Source: Kribbella solani (GTDB taxonomy: Bacteria; Actinomycetota; Actinomycetes; Propionibacteriales; Kribbellaceae). From it: a stretch of DNA of 64,000 nt. Each line of letters opens with the position of its first letter. Within the stretch, counting starts at the first letter, position 1. The notes under the pieces were generated by a model. That model searched no databases and had not been told where the DNA came from. It was given only the letters and a program-made list of their open reading frames with translations. The stretch lies in assembly GCF_014205295.1 (NCBI RefSeq), contig NZ_JACHNF010000001.1, positions 1,240,001 through 1,304,000 of the forward strand. Direction: 5' to 3'. A program made the position numbers and the translations under genes. Positions 24,960 through 41,045 of the stretch are shown one piece after another.

Positions 24960-27900
24960 GTGCGGCGCGCGGACATCGGCTGCGTCCTGGTCATCGGGTC
25001 CGGACCGATTGTCATCGGTCAGGCCTGCGAATTCGACTACTCCGGAACCCAGGCCTGCCGGGTGTTGCGGTCCGAGGGGCTGCGGGTCGTGCTGGTGAAC
25101 AGCAACCCGGCCACGATCATGACGGATCCGGAGGTCGCGGACGCGACCTACATCGAGCCGATCACGCCGGAGTTCGTGGAACGGATCATCGAGCGCGAAC
25201 GACCCGACGCGCTGCTGGCGACAGTCGGCGGTCAGGTCGCGCTGAACACGGCTGTGGCGCTGCACTCGCGCGGCGTCCTGGAACGGTACGGGGTGCAGCT
25301 GATCGGCGCGTCCGTCGATGCGATCGCTTGCGCCGAGGATCGCGAGAGTTTCAAGAAGATCGTCGCGCTGGCCGGTGGTGAGGTGGCGAACTCGGCGGCC
25401 TGCACGTCGATCGCGGAGTGCCTCGTCGCCGCGACCCGACTCGGGTATCCGGTCGTGGTTCGGCCGTCGTTCACGATGGGCGGCGTGGGCTCCGGCATCG
25501 CGTACGCGGAGGACGATCTGCGCCGGATCGCCGGCGCGGGCTTGTCGGCATCGCCCACTTCGGAGGTGCTGATCGAGGAGTCGTTGCTCGGATGGAAGGA
25601 GTACGAACTGGAGGTGATGCGGGATCGCGCGGACAATGCCGTCGTCGTGTGCGTGATCGAGAACCTGGACCCGATGGGCGTGCACACGGGCGATTCGGTC
25701 ACCGTGGCGCCCGCGATGACGCTGACGGATCGCGAGTACCAGGAGATGCGCGACCTGGCGTTCGCGGTGGTCCGTGCGGTCGGCGTCGACACCGGTGGGT
25801 GCAACATCCAGTTCGCCGTGAAGCCGGATGACGGCCGGCTGATCATCATCGAGATGAACCCGAGAGTTTCCCGATCATCGGCGCTGGCGTCGAAAGCGAC
25901 CGGCTTTCCGATCGCGAAGATCGCTGCCCGGCTCGCGCTCGGGTACACGTTGGACGAGATCGCGAACGACATCACCCGGCAGACGCCGGCGTCGTTCGAG
26001 CCCGCTTTGGACTATGTGGTGGTCAAGGCGCCCCGCTTCGCGTTCGACAAGTTTCCGGCCGCGGATGCGGGACTGACCACGCATATGAAGAGTGTGGGCG
26101 AAGCGATGGCGATCGGGCGATGCTTCACCGAGGCACTGCAGAAGGCCCTCCGGTCGCTGGAGCGGCCAGGCTGCGAGCTGGAGTTCGCCACCGAGCCGGG
26201 CGATCGGACGGAGTTGCTGGAGAAGATCCGGCAGCCCGGTGACGGGCGGCTGCAGGATGTCGTCGCGGCGCTGCGAGCAGGTGCCTCGATCGAGCAACTG
26301 CATGCCGCGACCAGGATCGATCCGTGGTTCCTCGATCAGCTGCTGCTCCTGTGCGAGATCGCGGTCGAGGTCAGGTCGACCGAGGAGCTCACCCGGCACG
26401 GGCTGTACCGCGCGAAGCGGCACGGTTTCTCGGACCGGCAACTCGCCGCGCTGCGCGGGACGTCGCCGGCGGCGATGCGGCGGCTACGGCATCAACTTGG
26501 TGTACGTCCGGTGTACAAGACAGTGGACACCTGCGCCGGCGAGTTCGACGCCCATACGCCGTACCACTACTCCGCGTACGACGAGGAGACGGAGATCAAG
26601 CACCGCGAGCGTCCCGCGGTGCTGGTCCTGGGCAGCGGGCCGAATCGGATCGGGCAGGGAGTCGAGTTCGACTATGCGTGCGTGCACGCGGTGATGGAAC
26701 TCGCGCGGGTCGGCTACGAGACGATCATGGTCAACTGCAACCCGGAGACGGTATCCACCGACTACGACACGTCGGATCGGCTCTACTTCGAGCCCCTGAC
26801 GTTCGAGGACGTCATGGAGGTCATCGACGCGGAGCGGCAGGCAGGTCCACTTGCCGGCGTGATCGTTCAGCTCGGGGGTCAGACTCCGCTGAACTTGGCC
26901 GCGGCGCTGGCCACGGCCGGCGTGCCGATCGTCGGCACGCCGCCGGAGGCCATCGACCGGGCCGAGGACCGCGGCGCGTTCGGGGAACTCCTGAGGCGAG
27001 CGGGACTCCCGGCCCCGGATCATCGGACCGCCGCGTCCGGCCGGCAGGCGCGCCAGGCGGCGGCCGGGATCGGGTATCCCGTGTTGATACGCCCTTCCTA
27101 CGTACTCGGTGGTCAGGGCATGGAAGTCGTCAACGACGAGAAGGGCCTGACTGACTACCTGGACCGGGCCGCCGCGGTGGGTCCGGAGCATCCGGTACTC
27201 ATCGACCGGTTTCTGGATGATGCGGTGGAGATCGATGTCGACGCGGTGTACGACGGGCACGAGCTGTACCTGGCCGGTGTCATGGAACACATCGAACCGG
27301 CAGGCATTCACTCCGGAGATTCCAACTGTGTCCTGCCGCCGGTGACGCTGGACCACCAGACACTGCTGCAGATTCGCAGCTCGACCGCGGCCATCGCGCG
27401 AAGGCTGGGCGTACTTGGCCTGTTGAACGTGCAGTACGCCCTGGCCGAAGGTGTCTTGTACGTGCTGGAAGCAAATCCCCGCGCTTCACGAACAGTGCCC
27501 TTCGTCGCCAAGGCGACCGGTGTGCCGCTGGCGAAGGCGGCGGCGCGGATCATGCTCGGTACAAGGATCGCTGAGCTGCGCGAGGAGGGGATGTTCCCCG
27601 TGCATGGTGACTGCGTCGACGGGCAGGTCGGCGCGGTGATCGCGGTGAAAGCGCCAGTCCTGCCGTTCAACCGCTTCCGTACGCCCGACGGCCGGGCGAT
27701 CGAATCTCTCCTCGGCCCGGAGATGCACGCCACCGGCGAAGTCATGGGCATCGACACCACGTTCGGAGCTGCGTTCGCCAAGTCTCGAACGGCGGCCGGC
27801 GAGACATTGCCGTCGGCCGGTGCGGTGCTGGTTTCAGTAGCTGATCGGGACAAGCAGGACGTGCTTCAACCTGTGCGGCGACTCGCTGCTCTTGGGTTCA

Positions 27901-28214
27901 CCATCTTCGCGACGCCCGGAACCGCCGATCTCCTGCGCGATCACGGCGTACCGGCAGCCATCCTCGCCGCGTGCGAGGACCGCATTCTCGCCGGGGAGGT
28001 CGACCTCGTGGTCAATACGCCGACCGCCGGCCTGATGCGTCGGGCCGAGGTGACCACCGGCTACCTGATTCGGAGTGCCGCGCTGCGGGCGAATGTTCCG
28101 TGCATCGGTACCACGCGAGGTCTCGCCGCGACGGTGCGGGGAATCGAGCTGAGCCGTGCAGGTCGGCCGGCGGTGCGATCCCTGCAGTCGTGGACGAGTG
28201 CTCGCCACGGGTAG
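24960..28214 (+). CDS. carB: carbamoyl-phosphate synthase large chain, stand-alone paralogue
   Basis: About 1084 residues, with the complete CarB architecture: carboxyphosphate half ([20 protein letters not shown], first ATP-grasp), oligomerisation region, carbamoyl-phosphate half ([40 protein letters not shown], second ATP-grasp with GMEVVNDE), and a C-terminal MGS-like allosteric domain ([20 protein letters not shown]). GTG 24960 is preferred; TTG 24954 overlaps the upstream stop. No carA small chain lies nearby, so it must use free ammonia or borrow the housekeeping glutaminase. Its place directly after the carbamoyltransferase argues for a dedicated supply of carbamoyl phosphate rather than arginine or pyrimidine synthesis. 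Confidence 0.93.
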   Translation: MRRADIGCVLVIGSGPIVIGQACEFDYSGTQACRVLRSEGLRVVLVNSNPATIMTDPEVADATYIEPITPEFVERIIERERPDALLATVGGQVALNTAVALHSRGVLERYGVQLIGASVDAIACAEDRESFKKIVALAGGEVANSAACTSIAECLVAATRLGYPVVVRPSFTMGGVGSGIAYAEDDLRRIAGAGLSASPTSEVLIEESLLGWKEYELEVMRDRADNAVVVCVIENLDPMGVHTGDSVTVAPAMTLTDREYQEMRDLAFAVVRAVGVDTGGCNIQFAVKPDDGRLIIIEMNPRVSRSSALASKATGFPIAKIAARLALGYTLDEIANDITRQTPASFEPALDYVVVKAPRFAFDKFPAADAGLTTHMKSVGEAMAIGRCFTEALQKALRSLERPGCELEFATEPGDRTELLEKIRQPGDGRLQDVVAALRAGASIEQLHAATRIDPWFLDQLLLLCEIAVEVRSTEELTRHGLYRAKRHGFSDRQLAALRGTSPAAMRRLRHQLGVRPVYKTVDTCAGEFDAHTPYHYSAYDEETEIKHRERPAVLVLGSGPNRIGQGVEFDYACVHAVMELARVGYETIMVNCNPETVSTDYDTSDRLYFEPLTFEDVMEVIDAERQAGPLAGVIVQLGGQTPLNLAAALATAGVPIVGTPPEAIDRAEDRGAFGELLRRAGLPAPDHRTAASGRQARQAAAGIGYPVLIRPSYVLGGQGMEVVNDEKGLTDYLDRAAAVGPEHPVLIDRFLDDAVEIDVDAVYDGHELYLAGVMEHIEPAGIHSGDSNCVLPPVTLDHQTLLQIRSSTAAIARRLGVLGLLNVQYALAEGVLYVLEANPRASRTVPFVAKATGVPLAKAAARIMLGTRIAELREEGMFPVHGDCVDGQVGAVIAVKAPVLPFNRFRTPDGRAIESLLGPEMHATGEVMGIDTTFGAAFAKSRTAAGETLPSAGAVLVSVADRDKQDVLQPVRRLAALGFTIFATPGTADLLRDHGVPAAILAACEDRILAGEVDLVVNTPTAGLMRRAEVTTGYLIRSAALRANVPCIGTTRGLAATVRGIELSRAGRPAVRSLQSWTSARHG

Positions 28215-28258
28215 TATTCTGAACCGTCCGTTTTATCTAATGAAACGATGGTTCGGCA

Positions 28259-30319
28259 ATGTGTTGCGAACACGACGATGACGCCGCGCTGCCGGCGGTG
28301 GTGCGGTTGATGCTTGATCGCTATCGGGCCCGAGCGTTGGAGCTCGGGCTGGACTGGGGCGATGAGACTCCTGATTGCGACCGGCGCTTGTTGCCGTTCG
28401 TGCGGCACGCCGATCCCGGACGGGTCGCAGAGCTGACGGCGCGTCCGAACCTCGCCCGCATCGGCCGGCCCGTCGAGACCGGCGGCGCCGACGAAATCGC
28501 GCTTCTGGTCGCGCTGCTGTCGTTGCCGGATCCGCTCGACGGTCTGATCCGTGCGTTGCCGGCGTCATTGGCTCCAGGCCTTGTGATCACGCGGACCGGC
28601 GGCGTCGAAGTCGGTCATCCGCTGCCGTTCGCGGTCGGTGGTACGAAAGTGCCGTGCACGATTCTCGTACCGGCCGAAGGTTCGGTGCCGGCCCAGCTGT
28701 CGACGGCCTTCGTGACCGCGGGATCACCGGACCTGTCAGTTGGCGGTCACTCTGTCCGCGTGGTCGAGCCGGTAGCCGCGGGCAAACTCCAGCTGATCTC
28801 CGATGCGCCCTCACGCTGGAGTGTGGTCGACGAGCGTGGCGGCGGGTGGTATCCGGAGCATGCGCTGCCGAAGCGCGACATCCGTGGTCGGCCGTTCTTC
28901 CATGGCAATGAGCTGGTCCTTGATGTCCCGGCCGGGCGGGTCACCGTCCGGCTCGCCCGCGGCTGCGAGTTCCTGGAAGCCGACGTTGTCGTGGACGTTG
29001 CACCGGACCAGACGGTCCAGGTCGAACTGGCACCGGAGCGGCTGTACGACGGTGCCGCCCAGGGTTGGTACGGCGCCGATCTGCACGTCCATATGAACTA
29101 CGGCGGTTTGGTTTGCAGTCCGGCGCAAGCATGCTCGATGCAGCAAGGCGAAGGTCTGCACCTGATGAGCCTGGTTGCCGGGAATCAGGCGACCGCACTG
29201 ATCTATGACCGCGAGGCCTTCGAGTCGTCGGCCGGACAGGACCTGCCGCGGGCCTTGACCGGCGACTCGGTGGCTCGGTTCGGCGTGGAGTATCGAAATG
29301 ATCTTCTCGGCCATTTCGGGGCCTTCGGCGCCACCTCACCTCCGGTGCGCTACCAGACCGGACATCCGCGGTCCGAGAACGTTGACGACTGGCCGCCGAA
29401 CTCGGTCGCGGCCGAGGAGTTCCGGGATGCCGGTGCGACTGTCCATTACACCCATCCGATGTTCGCGCCGATGTCGCCCGACGGTTCACCGGACCGCGTG
29501 TTCGCGGACGTTCGTCCGGACTGGCTACCTGATCTCACCGGAACGGAGTTCGCTCCGGAAGCGCGGGAGCTTGTCGCCGATGCCGCTCTGGGTCTGGTCG
29601 ACTCCGTCGACATTGTCGGCGTCGGCAACCGTGAGGGCACTGAGGCCTTGTACCACCGGTTGCTGAGTTGTGGGCTGCGATTGGCCGCGACCGCGGGGAC
29701 CGATTCGTTTCTGTCCCAGCCGTCCGGTCCACCACCGGGCTGGGCGCGAGCGTACGCGGACCTCCGTGGTGCTGAGCTGTCGGTGGCCGGCTGGCAGGAA
29801 GCTCAGCGGGCCGGCCGCACTTTCGGTACGACCGGGCCTTGGCTCGAGTTCGGTGTGGCCGGACGCGGTCTCGGCGAGACCGTTGAGACAGCTACCGCAA
29901 CCTGCCTTCCCATCCGCGCGAAGGTAGTGGGACACGCCGTGCGCCAACTTGAGGTTGTCGGACCGGATGGCGTGGTTGCGAGCGTCGCGGTCGGCCCCGA
30001 TCAGCGTGAAGCCATGCTGGAAGCCGTCGTGGATGCTCGGGAGTCGTTGTGGCTCGCGGCAGTGGCACGCGGGGACGACCGCGCCGACGGGCTGGGGCAG
30101 ACGTATGCCCACACCAGCCCGATCTGGGTAGCGGTTGGCGGCCTCCCGGTGACACGTCCCACTGACGCGACCTGGTGTTTGGACTGGCTCGACCGTTTCG
30201 AGGCGATGATTCGGCGACGAGGTAGGTTCTCCGATCCCAAGCAACTCGCCGACCTCGTCGACGTGATCGACCGAGCGCGTGCCTTCTACGCCGCGATCGT
30301 CGAGCGCGGGCGAGCCTGA
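28259..30319 (+). CDS. CehA/McbA-family metallohydrolase (PHP domain)
   Basis: A 686-residue protein. The metal-binding PHP signature YGADLHVHMNYGG (Asp274, His276, His278) is followed by the expected downstream histidine strands (VHYTHPMFAPM, CGLRLAATAGTDSFL). An N-terminal region of about 270 residues precedes it, and a C-terminal beta-rich domain follows. This is the organisation of CehA/McbA enzymes, whose founders hydrolyse the carbamate insecticide carbaryl. It is 44 bases after carB on the same strand. Cleavage of a carbamate or a related ester made by the first gene of the operon is an attractive but unproven role. No signal peptide is visible. Confidence 0.82.
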   Translation: MCCEHDDDAALPAVVRLMLDRYRARALELGLDWGDETPDCDRRLLPFVRHADPGRVAELTARPNLARIGRPVETGGADEIALLVALLSLPDPLDGLIRALPASLAPGLVITRTGGVEVGHPLPFAVGGTKVPCTILVPAEGSVPAQLSTAFVTAGSPDLSVGGHSVRVVEPVAAGKLQLISDAPSRWSVVDERGGGWYPEHALPKRDIRGRPFFHGNELVLDVPAGRVTVRLARGCEFLEADVVVDVAPDQTVQVELAPERLYDGAAQGWYGADLHVHMNYGGLVCSPAQACSMQQGEGLHLMSLVAGNQATALIYDREAFESSAGQDLPRALTGDSVARFGVEYRNDLLGHFGAFGATSPPVRYQTGHPRSENVDDWPPNSVAAEEFRDAGATVHYTHPMFAPMSPDGSPDRVFADVRPDWLPDLTGTEFAPEARELVADAALGLVDSVDIVGVGNREGTEALYHRLLSCGLRLAATAGTDSFLSQPSGPPPGWARAYADLRGAELSVAGWQEAQRAGRTFGTTGPWLEFGVAGRGLGETVETATATCLPIRAKVVGHAVRQLEVVGPDGVVASVAVGPDQREAMLEAVVDARESLWLAAVARGDDRADGLGQTYAHTSPIWVAVGGLPVTRPTDATWCLDWLDRFEAMIRRRGRFSDPKQLADLVDVIDRARAFYAAIVERGRA

Positions 30320-30326
30320 CCTACTG

Positions 30327-31688
30327 CTAGAGGTTCGGCCCGTACGGGAACAGCCGGTTGGGGTCGTAGGTGGTTCGGAGGTCGGTTAGGCGGGTGAAGG
30401 TGTTGGTTGGCCAGGAGGCTTGGTAGGAGCCGGGGATGGTGAAGGCGCCGGCGAAGTTGACTGTGGTTTCGGGATTGATCCAGGGCTTCAGGGCGGTGAG
30501 GACGGTGTCGGCGGCGGCTGGGAGGGCCGTGTCGAAGAGGGTTGGGTCGGGGACGCCGATCATGGTCAGGGTCGCGGCGCCGGTGCGGCCGCCGACGGCG
30601 GTGGTTTCCGGGAGGTCGCGGGTGGTGGCGCCGCCGAGGTGGCGGAGTTCGACGGCGATCAGCGGGAGTTGCTGGTCGGGGCCGGCCACCTGGAGGAACG
30701 TGGTGACGAAGTCGGCGTCGAGTTCGGAGAGCAGCAGGCCGCGGTCCCAGGACGGGGTCGGGTCCTTCGGGTCGTTGTGGATCAGCGGGATGTCGCTGCC
30801 GGGCATCTCGGCGACGGCGTCGATCAGTGGCGTACCGGCGTCGCGGATCGGCTGGAACAGGCGCTGACCTTCGGCGGCGTCACCGGTGTACGCGAACCGG
30901 ACGCTCGCGACGGTCTTGCCGCGCAAGGGCGCGGGGATGAAGTCGAGCGGTGGGAGGCGGAGGATCACCACCGAGGAGTTCGCGGCCTCGGGGAGTGATT
31001 TGGTCCAGTCGGCCCAGGTGCCGAGTACGGCCGGGATGTGCTCGGCGTCGAAGAACGCCGATCCGCCGTACAGGGTGGGCAGCTCGACGAGTTCGAAGTC
31101 CATCGCGGTGACGATGCCGAAGCCGCCCTTGCCGCCGCGGAGGGCCCAGAACAGGTCCGGGTGCTCGGTCGCGTTCGCGGTCAGTACCTCGCCGGTCGCG
31201 GTGACGATCCGGAAGCCGCGGGCCCAGTCGGACGAGAAGCCGTAGGTGCGGGCGAGCGGGCCAAGGCCGCCGCCGAGCGTGTACCCGATGCAGCCGACCT
31301 GGTCGGACGCGCCGGCCACCGGTACCAGACCGTGTGGCGTACCGGCGGCGATCACTTCGTCCCATCGGCTGCCGGCCGGGATGTGCGCGATCTTCGTGGC
31401 GGCGTCGACCGTCACGCCGGTCATCCGGGTCGTGGTCACCACGATGCCGTCCTGGATCGGCACCGGGATGCCGTGGCCGGTGGCCAGTACGCGCACCGGG
31501 GTGCCGCTCGCGGCGGCGGCGCGGACGACCGCGGCCGCGTCGGCTTCGGACGTCAGCCCGACCACCACGTCCGGCGTGTGTGTCACCGCGAGGTTGAAGC
31601 CGGACAGTTCCGCGGCGTACCCGTCGTCGCCGCGGCCCAGCACCGGGCCGGCGACCGCGCCGCGCAGCTGGTTGATCAAGTCGTTCAT
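30327..31688 (-). CDS. FAD-linked oxidase, berberine-bridge-enzyme-like
   Basis: A 453-residue FAD_binding_4/BBE protein. FAD contacts are seen at PVRVLATGHGIPVPIQDG, whose His is the likely site of 8-alpha-histidyl FAD, and at VGCIGYTLGGGLGPLARTYG. The usual cysteine for bicovalent FAD in the G-x-C position appears replaced (ASDQVG), so flavin attachment may be single. The C-terminal BBE motif is present as TYDPNRLFPYGPNL. ATG 31688 follows a GGGAGGG site. It probably oxidises a sugar or secondary metabolite with O2. It converges on the metallohydrolase gene and is divergent from the carboxylase with 224 bases between. Confidence 0.88.
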   Translation of the reverse strand: MNDLINQLRGAVAGPVLGRGDDGYAAELSGFNLAVTHTPDVVVGLTSEADAAAVVRAAAASGTPVRVLATGHGIPVPIQDGIVVTTTRMTGVTVDAATKIAHIPAGSRWDEVIAAGTPHGLVPVAGASDQVGCIGYTLGGGLGPLARTYGFSSDWARGFRIVTATGEVLTANATEHPDLFWALRGGKGGFGIVTAMDFELVELPTLYGGSAFFDAEHIPAVLGTWADWTKSLPEAANSSVVILRLPPLDFIPAPLRGKTVASVRFAYTGDAAEGQRLFQPIRDAGTPLIDAVAEMPGSDIPLIHNDPKDPTPSWDRGLLLSELDADFVTTFLQVAGPDQQLPLIAVELRHLGGATTRDLPETTAVGGRTGAATLTMIGVPDPTLFDTALPAAADTVLTALKPWINPETTVNFAGAFTIPGSYQASWPTNTFTRLTDLRTTYDPNRLFPYGPNL

Positions 31689-31851
31689 GTCTCGATTCCC
31701 TCCCTGAGTCCCACCCTTGACCGCAGTCTTTCGTCCGGGTGGGTCAGAACGCATGGCATTTTCCGGCTAGCAGAGCAGGAAACACGCCTGAGAGGGGGGC
31801 CGACTCGACGGTAATGCCGACATGCTGAAACCCTGTGCCAGCGGCAGCGGT

Positions 31852-31868
31852 CTCCTGCGATCCAGGAG
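31852..31868. repeat. short inverted repeat in carboxylase leader
   Basis: CTCCTG (31852-31857) and CAGGAG (31863-31868) form a 6-bp inverted repeat with a 5-base centre, 45 bases before the carboxylase start. It may be an operator or leader hairpin. Nothing else stands out in the 224-base divergent region. Confidence 0.3.
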
Positions 31869-31912
31869 AGCGCCCGGGCCGCGAAGCTCAGGGTGAGACA
31901 CGGAGGCGGTCG

Positions 31913-37423
<5,511 letters not shown>

Positions 37424-37444
37424 TCGGTGGTCTAGCCTGGAGTA

Positions 37445-39556
37445 ATGCGTGCCGACAGGGGCGGTCGCAGCTGGGCTCGGTCGATGATCATGTTCATCGG
37501 CGTGAGTGTGTTGTCCGGAGCGCTGGCGGCCGGGCTGGCGGTGCCGTTCGCGGGCTTCGCCGGCCGTGGCACGGCGAGTGTCGCGGACACCGTCCAAAGC
37601 CTGCCCAAGGAGTTCCAGAGCAATCCGTTGGCCGTCCGCAGCCGGATTCTGGCCGCGGACGGCAGCCTGATCGCGACCCTGTACGAGCAGAACCGGCTGC
37701 CGGTCAAGCTCGCCCAGGTCGCGCCGGTGATGCGCCGGGCGATGGTCGCGATCGAGGACTCCCGGTTCTACGACCACGGCGCGCTTGACCTGAAGGGCAC
37801 GCTCCGGGCGATGCTGCGCAACCAGTCCGGTGGGACGGTGCAGCAGGGCGGATCGAGCATCACCCAGCAGTACGTGAAGCTGAGCCTGGTCGAGAAGGCG
37901 CGGACCGCCGAACAGCGGGCGAAGGCGACCGAGGTCTCGTACGAGCGGAAGCTGACCGAACTGCGGTACGCGATCGCGGTCGAGCGGGAGCTGTCCAAGA
38001 ACGAGATCCTCGAGCGGTACCTGAACCTGGCGAACTTCGGCGCCGGCACGTACGGGATCCAGGCGGCCGCGCAGCACTACTTCCGGACCACGGCCGCCGA
38101 ACTCACCCTCCCGCAGGCGGCGCTGCTGGCCGGCATCGTGAAGAACCCGACCGGGTACAACCCGGTGAACAACCTGGCCCGCGGCACCGCCCGCCGCGAC
38201 GTCGTGATCAAACGGATGCTCGAACTCGGCGTGATCACGGTCGCGCAGGCGAACCAGGCACTCCGTACGCCGATCGACCTGGCCAAGGTCGAGCCGGTGC
38301 CGAACGGGTGCGCCAACTCGCGGTATCCGTTCTACTGCGAGTACGCGGTCTCCAAGCTGCTCGCCAACCCGGCGCTCGGCGCGACCGTCAAGGACCGCGA
38401 CCACTACCTGAAGACCGGCGGACTGCTGATCCGTACCTCGCTCGACCCGAAGATGCAGGCCGCGGCACAGGCGTCGATCGAGAAGCACACCAAGCCGCGC
38501 GACACCGCGGTCGCCGCGATCACGGTGGTCGAACCGGGCACCGGCCTGGTCAAGGCGATGGTGCAGAGCAAGCCGTACGGGAACGGGCGGTACCACACCA
38601 ACTACAACTACAACGTCGAGAAGTCGTACGCCGGTGGGTACGGTGGGTTCCAGAACGGCTCGACGATGAAGGCGTTCACGATCGCGGCGGCACTGTCCAA
38701 GGGCATCCCGATGGACTACCGGATCAACTCACCGGAGCAGATCGACCTGCGGAACCAGCGGTTCCGGACCTGCTCCGGCTGGACCCGCGACCCGACGTAC
38801 CAGCCGAAGAACTCGACCCACAGCGGTGACCTGACGATGGTCGAAGCAGCGCGGTACTCGACCAACACGTACTTCCTGCAACTGTCCCAGCGGACCGGGC
38901 TGTGCTCGATCGCGAGAATCGCCTCGCACCTCGGGATGTACGACGCGCAGTCGATCAAGCCGCTGGACCAGGTGGTGTCGATGACGCTGGGCGTCGGGTA
39001 CGTGACGCCGCTGATGCTGTCGAACGCGTACGCGACCTTCGCGGCGCGTGGGAAGTACTGCAAGCCGCTGGTCGTCACGTCGGTGCGGGACAAGGCCGGG
39101 CGGCCGGTTCCGGGGCCTGGGTTCGACTGCAAGCAGGTGCTGCCGCGGCAGGTCGCCGACGGGGTGAACCGGGTGCTGAGCGCGGTGATGATGCCGGGCG
39201 GTACCGGCGGCAAGCTGCGGTTCGGGAGCCGGGACATGGGCGGCAAGACCGGAACGATCCAGCAGAACCTGGCCGTCTGGTTCGCCGGTTACACGCCCAA
39301 CCTGGCCGCGGCCGCGGTGGTCGCCGACGCCAGCCTGCCGTACACGAACCTGATGTACAGGCACACGCTGAACGGCCGTGACATCGCCGACCCGACCGGT
39401 TCCGGTACCGCCGGGCCGCTCTGGGAGACCGCTATGCAGGGAGCTGTCCGCGGCCTGCCGAACGCACGCTTCGTCACACCGCCCCGCAAGATGATCGGCG
39501 ACCCGAACCCGAAGCCGCCGGCATCCGACAAACCAGGGACCAAGCCGAACCGCTGA
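37445..39556 (+). CDS. class A penicillin-binding protein (transglycosylase/transpeptidase)
   Basis: A 703-residue bifunctional murein synthase. A single N-terminal membrane segment (about 13-36) is followed by the GT51 domain with catalytic Glu104 in VAIEDSRFYDHG and GGSSITQQYVK. The penicillin-binding domain has STMK at 406-409, an SxN box within RYSTNTYF, and GKTGT with Lys601. A proline-rich tail ends the protein. It polymerises and cross-links peptidoglycan outside the membrane. It starts 21 bases after the carboxylase stop. It appears fully active by motif and could be one of several PonA-like paralogues; I give no symbol because I cannot tell which. Confidence 0.95.
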   Translation: MRADRGGRSWARSMIMFIGVSVLSGALAAGLAVPFAGFAGRGTASVADTVQSLPKEFQSNPLAVRSRILAADGSLIATLYEQNRLPVKLAQVAPVMRRAMVAIEDSRFYDHGALDLKGTLRAMLRNQSGGTVQQGGSSITQQYVKLSLVEKARTAEQRAKATEVSYERKLTELRYAIAVERELSKNEILERYLNLANFGAGTYGIQAAAQHYFRTTAAELTLPQAALLAGIVKNPTGYNPVNNLARGTARRDVVIKRMLELGVITVAQANQALRTPIDLAKVEPVPNGCANSRYPFYCEYAVSKLLANPALGATVKDRDHYLKTGGLLIRTSLDPKMQAAAQASIEKHTKPRDTAVAAITVVEPGTGLVKAMVQSKPYGNGRYHTNYNYNVEKSYAGGYGGFQNGSTMKAFTIAAALSKGIPMDYRINSPEQIDLRNQRFRTCSGWTRDPTYQPKNSTHSGDLTMVEAARYSTNTYFLQLSQRTGLCSIARIASHLGMYDAQSIKPLDQVVSMTLGVGYVTPLMLSNAYATFAARGKYCKPLVVTSVRDKAGRPVPGPGFDCKQVLPRQVADGVNRVLSAVMMPGGTGGKLRFGSRDMGGKTGTIQQNLAVWFAGYTPNLAAAAVVADASLPYTNLMYRHTLNGRDIADPTGSGTAGPLWETAMQGAVRGLPNARFVTPPRKMIGDPNPKPPASDKPGTKPNR

Positions 39557-39571
39557 CATCGGGGAGGGCGT

Positions 39572-40693
39572 ATGACGCTGCACACGGACATTCCGGCACG
39601 GACAGAGCTCGAACGGCTGATCGGGGCACGTGATCCGCTCAGTGTCTCGATCTATCTGCCGACCAGCCCGGTCACGCAGGACGCGCAGGCGGACCGGATC
39701 GAGCTGAAGAACCTGGCCACGGAGGCGTCCCGGCAGTTCGAGGCGGCGGGTGCGGACCGGCGTACGGCCGAAGAGATCCGGGAGTCGCTGGACGAGTTGG
39801 TCGAGGACAACCGGTTCTGGGCCGAGCAGGCGCGCAGTCTGGCCGTGTTCGCGTGGTCGGGCGGCATCACCACGTACCGGCTGCCGAACCAGTTGACCAG
39901 TCTGGTCGAGGTGGGGGACCGGTTCTACCTGAAGCCGCTGCTGCGGGCGGTGACGTTTCCGCAGGCGGCGTTCGTACTCGCGCTGGCCGGCGGAGCCGTG
40001 CGGCTCGTCGAGGTGACGCGTGACGGTCCGCCGTTCACGGTCGACGTACCCGGGTTGCCGAAGGACGCGGCGTCGGCGGCCGGCAAGTCTTCGATCGCCG
40101 ACCGGGCGCCGGTCGGCCGGATTCAGGGCTCCGAGGGCCAGAAAGTGCGGCTGCGCCAGTACGCGCGGAAGATCGACCAGGCGCTGCGCGGCGTACTGAC
40201 CGGGATGGAACTGCCCTTGATCATCGCCGCCACCGAACCGCTGGACGCGATCTACCGGTCGGTCAACACCTATCCACACCTGGCCGCGCCCGGTATCACC
40301 GGCAGCCCGGAGGAGGCCACCGACGCGGAGCTCGCGGCGGCGGCGCGGCCCGTACTGGACCAGATCTACGCGCGGCAGCTGGCCGACGTCGGTGAACTGT
40401 ACGACCAGCGCTTCGCCCAGGGCCGCGCCTCCACCGACCTCGCCACCATCGCCCGCGCCGCCACCTTCGGCGCCGTCGGCACCCTGATCGTCGACATCGA
40501 CGAAAAACTCCCCGGCCAGGTCGACGAGGAAACCGGCGCGATCACGCCGGCCCCCGACGACGCCACCAGCTACGGCGTCATCGACGAACTCGCCCGCCGA
40601 ACCCTCCAGTCCGGCGGCCAGGTCCTCGCCGTCCGCACCACCGAAGTCCCCCAAAACACCCCAGCCGCCGCAATCTTCCGCTACCCGTTCTAG
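39572..40693 (+). CDS. baeRF-family (release-factor-like) protein
   Basis: A 373-residue protein that fits the bacterial archaeo-eukaryotic release-factor (baeRF) families: an N-terminal segment with SVSIYLPTSP and a conserved FWAEQARSLAVFAWSGGITT, a central strand AFVLALAGGAVRLVEVTRDG, and a C-terminal domain ending TYGVIDELARRTLQSGGQVL-like. These proteins are thought to act at stalled ribosomes. A clear GGGGAGG site precedes the ATG. It lies 15 bases after the PBP gene on the same strand. Its last four bases overlap the end of the convergent gene. Confidence 0.75.
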   Translation: MTLHTDIPARTELERLIGARDPLSVSIYLPTSPVTQDAQADRIELKNLATEASRQFEAAGADRRTAEEIRESLDELVEDNRFWAEQARSLAVFAWSGGITTYRLPNQLTSLVEVGDRFYLKPLLRAVTFPQAAFVLALAGGAVRLVEVTRDGPPFTVDVPGLPKDAASAAGKSSIADRAPVGRIQGSEGQKVRLRQYARKIDQALRGVLTGMELPLIIAATEPLDAIYRSVNTYPHLAAPGITGSPEEATDAELAAAARPVLDQIYARQLADVGELYDQRFAQGRASTDLATIARAATFGAVGTLIVDIDEKLPGQVDEETGAITPAPDDATSYGVIDELARRTLQSGGQVLAVRTTEVPQNTPAAAIFRYPF

Positions 40694-41025
40694 AGCTGTC
40701 TGAGTTCGGCGCCTGGAACCCAGGTGACGTTGCCGTTCTCGTCGCGGAAGCGGCCTATCCATTGGCCGTGTTCGCGGACCCAGACGTCCAGTACGCCGGC
40801 CGACCAGCTGGCCCGCTGTACTGGTAGGGCGGGGTCGACGTGCCGGACCGCGTCGGCTGCCCGCGGTCCGTGCGCGTCGTACTGGACATCAAGATCGGAA
40901 GCCAGCTCCCGCGCCTTCCCTTCGTCGTCGATCCCTGTCGCACGCCACCCGTTGACCGCACCGTCCCAGACGCCGAACCTGCTGGTTCCGTCGTCGGACG
41001 GGCGAACCGTGAACCGACCAAACAT
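40690..41025 (-). CDS. hypothetical protein, candidate SOS-regulated
   Basis: A 111-residue protein that I do not recognise. It is compositionally normal, with two tryptophan-rich strands (RFGVWDGAVNGWRATGIDD and DVWVREHGQWIGRFRDENGN) suggesting a small beta domain. The ATG at 41025 is 21 bases from a LexA-like box at 41046-41061. On this strand the box would cover the -35 region and TTAATC could be the -10, so SOS control of this gene is a real possibility. It converges with the baeRF gene with a four-base overlap. Confidence 0.6.
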   Translation of the reverse strand: MFGRFTVRPSDDGTSRFGVWDGAVNGWRATGIDDEGKARELASDLDVQYDAHGPRAADAVRHVDPALPVQRASWSAGVLDVWVREHGQWIGRFRDENGNVTWVPGAELRQL

Positions 41026-41045
41026 GTTTTCAGATTAACCCCTGA

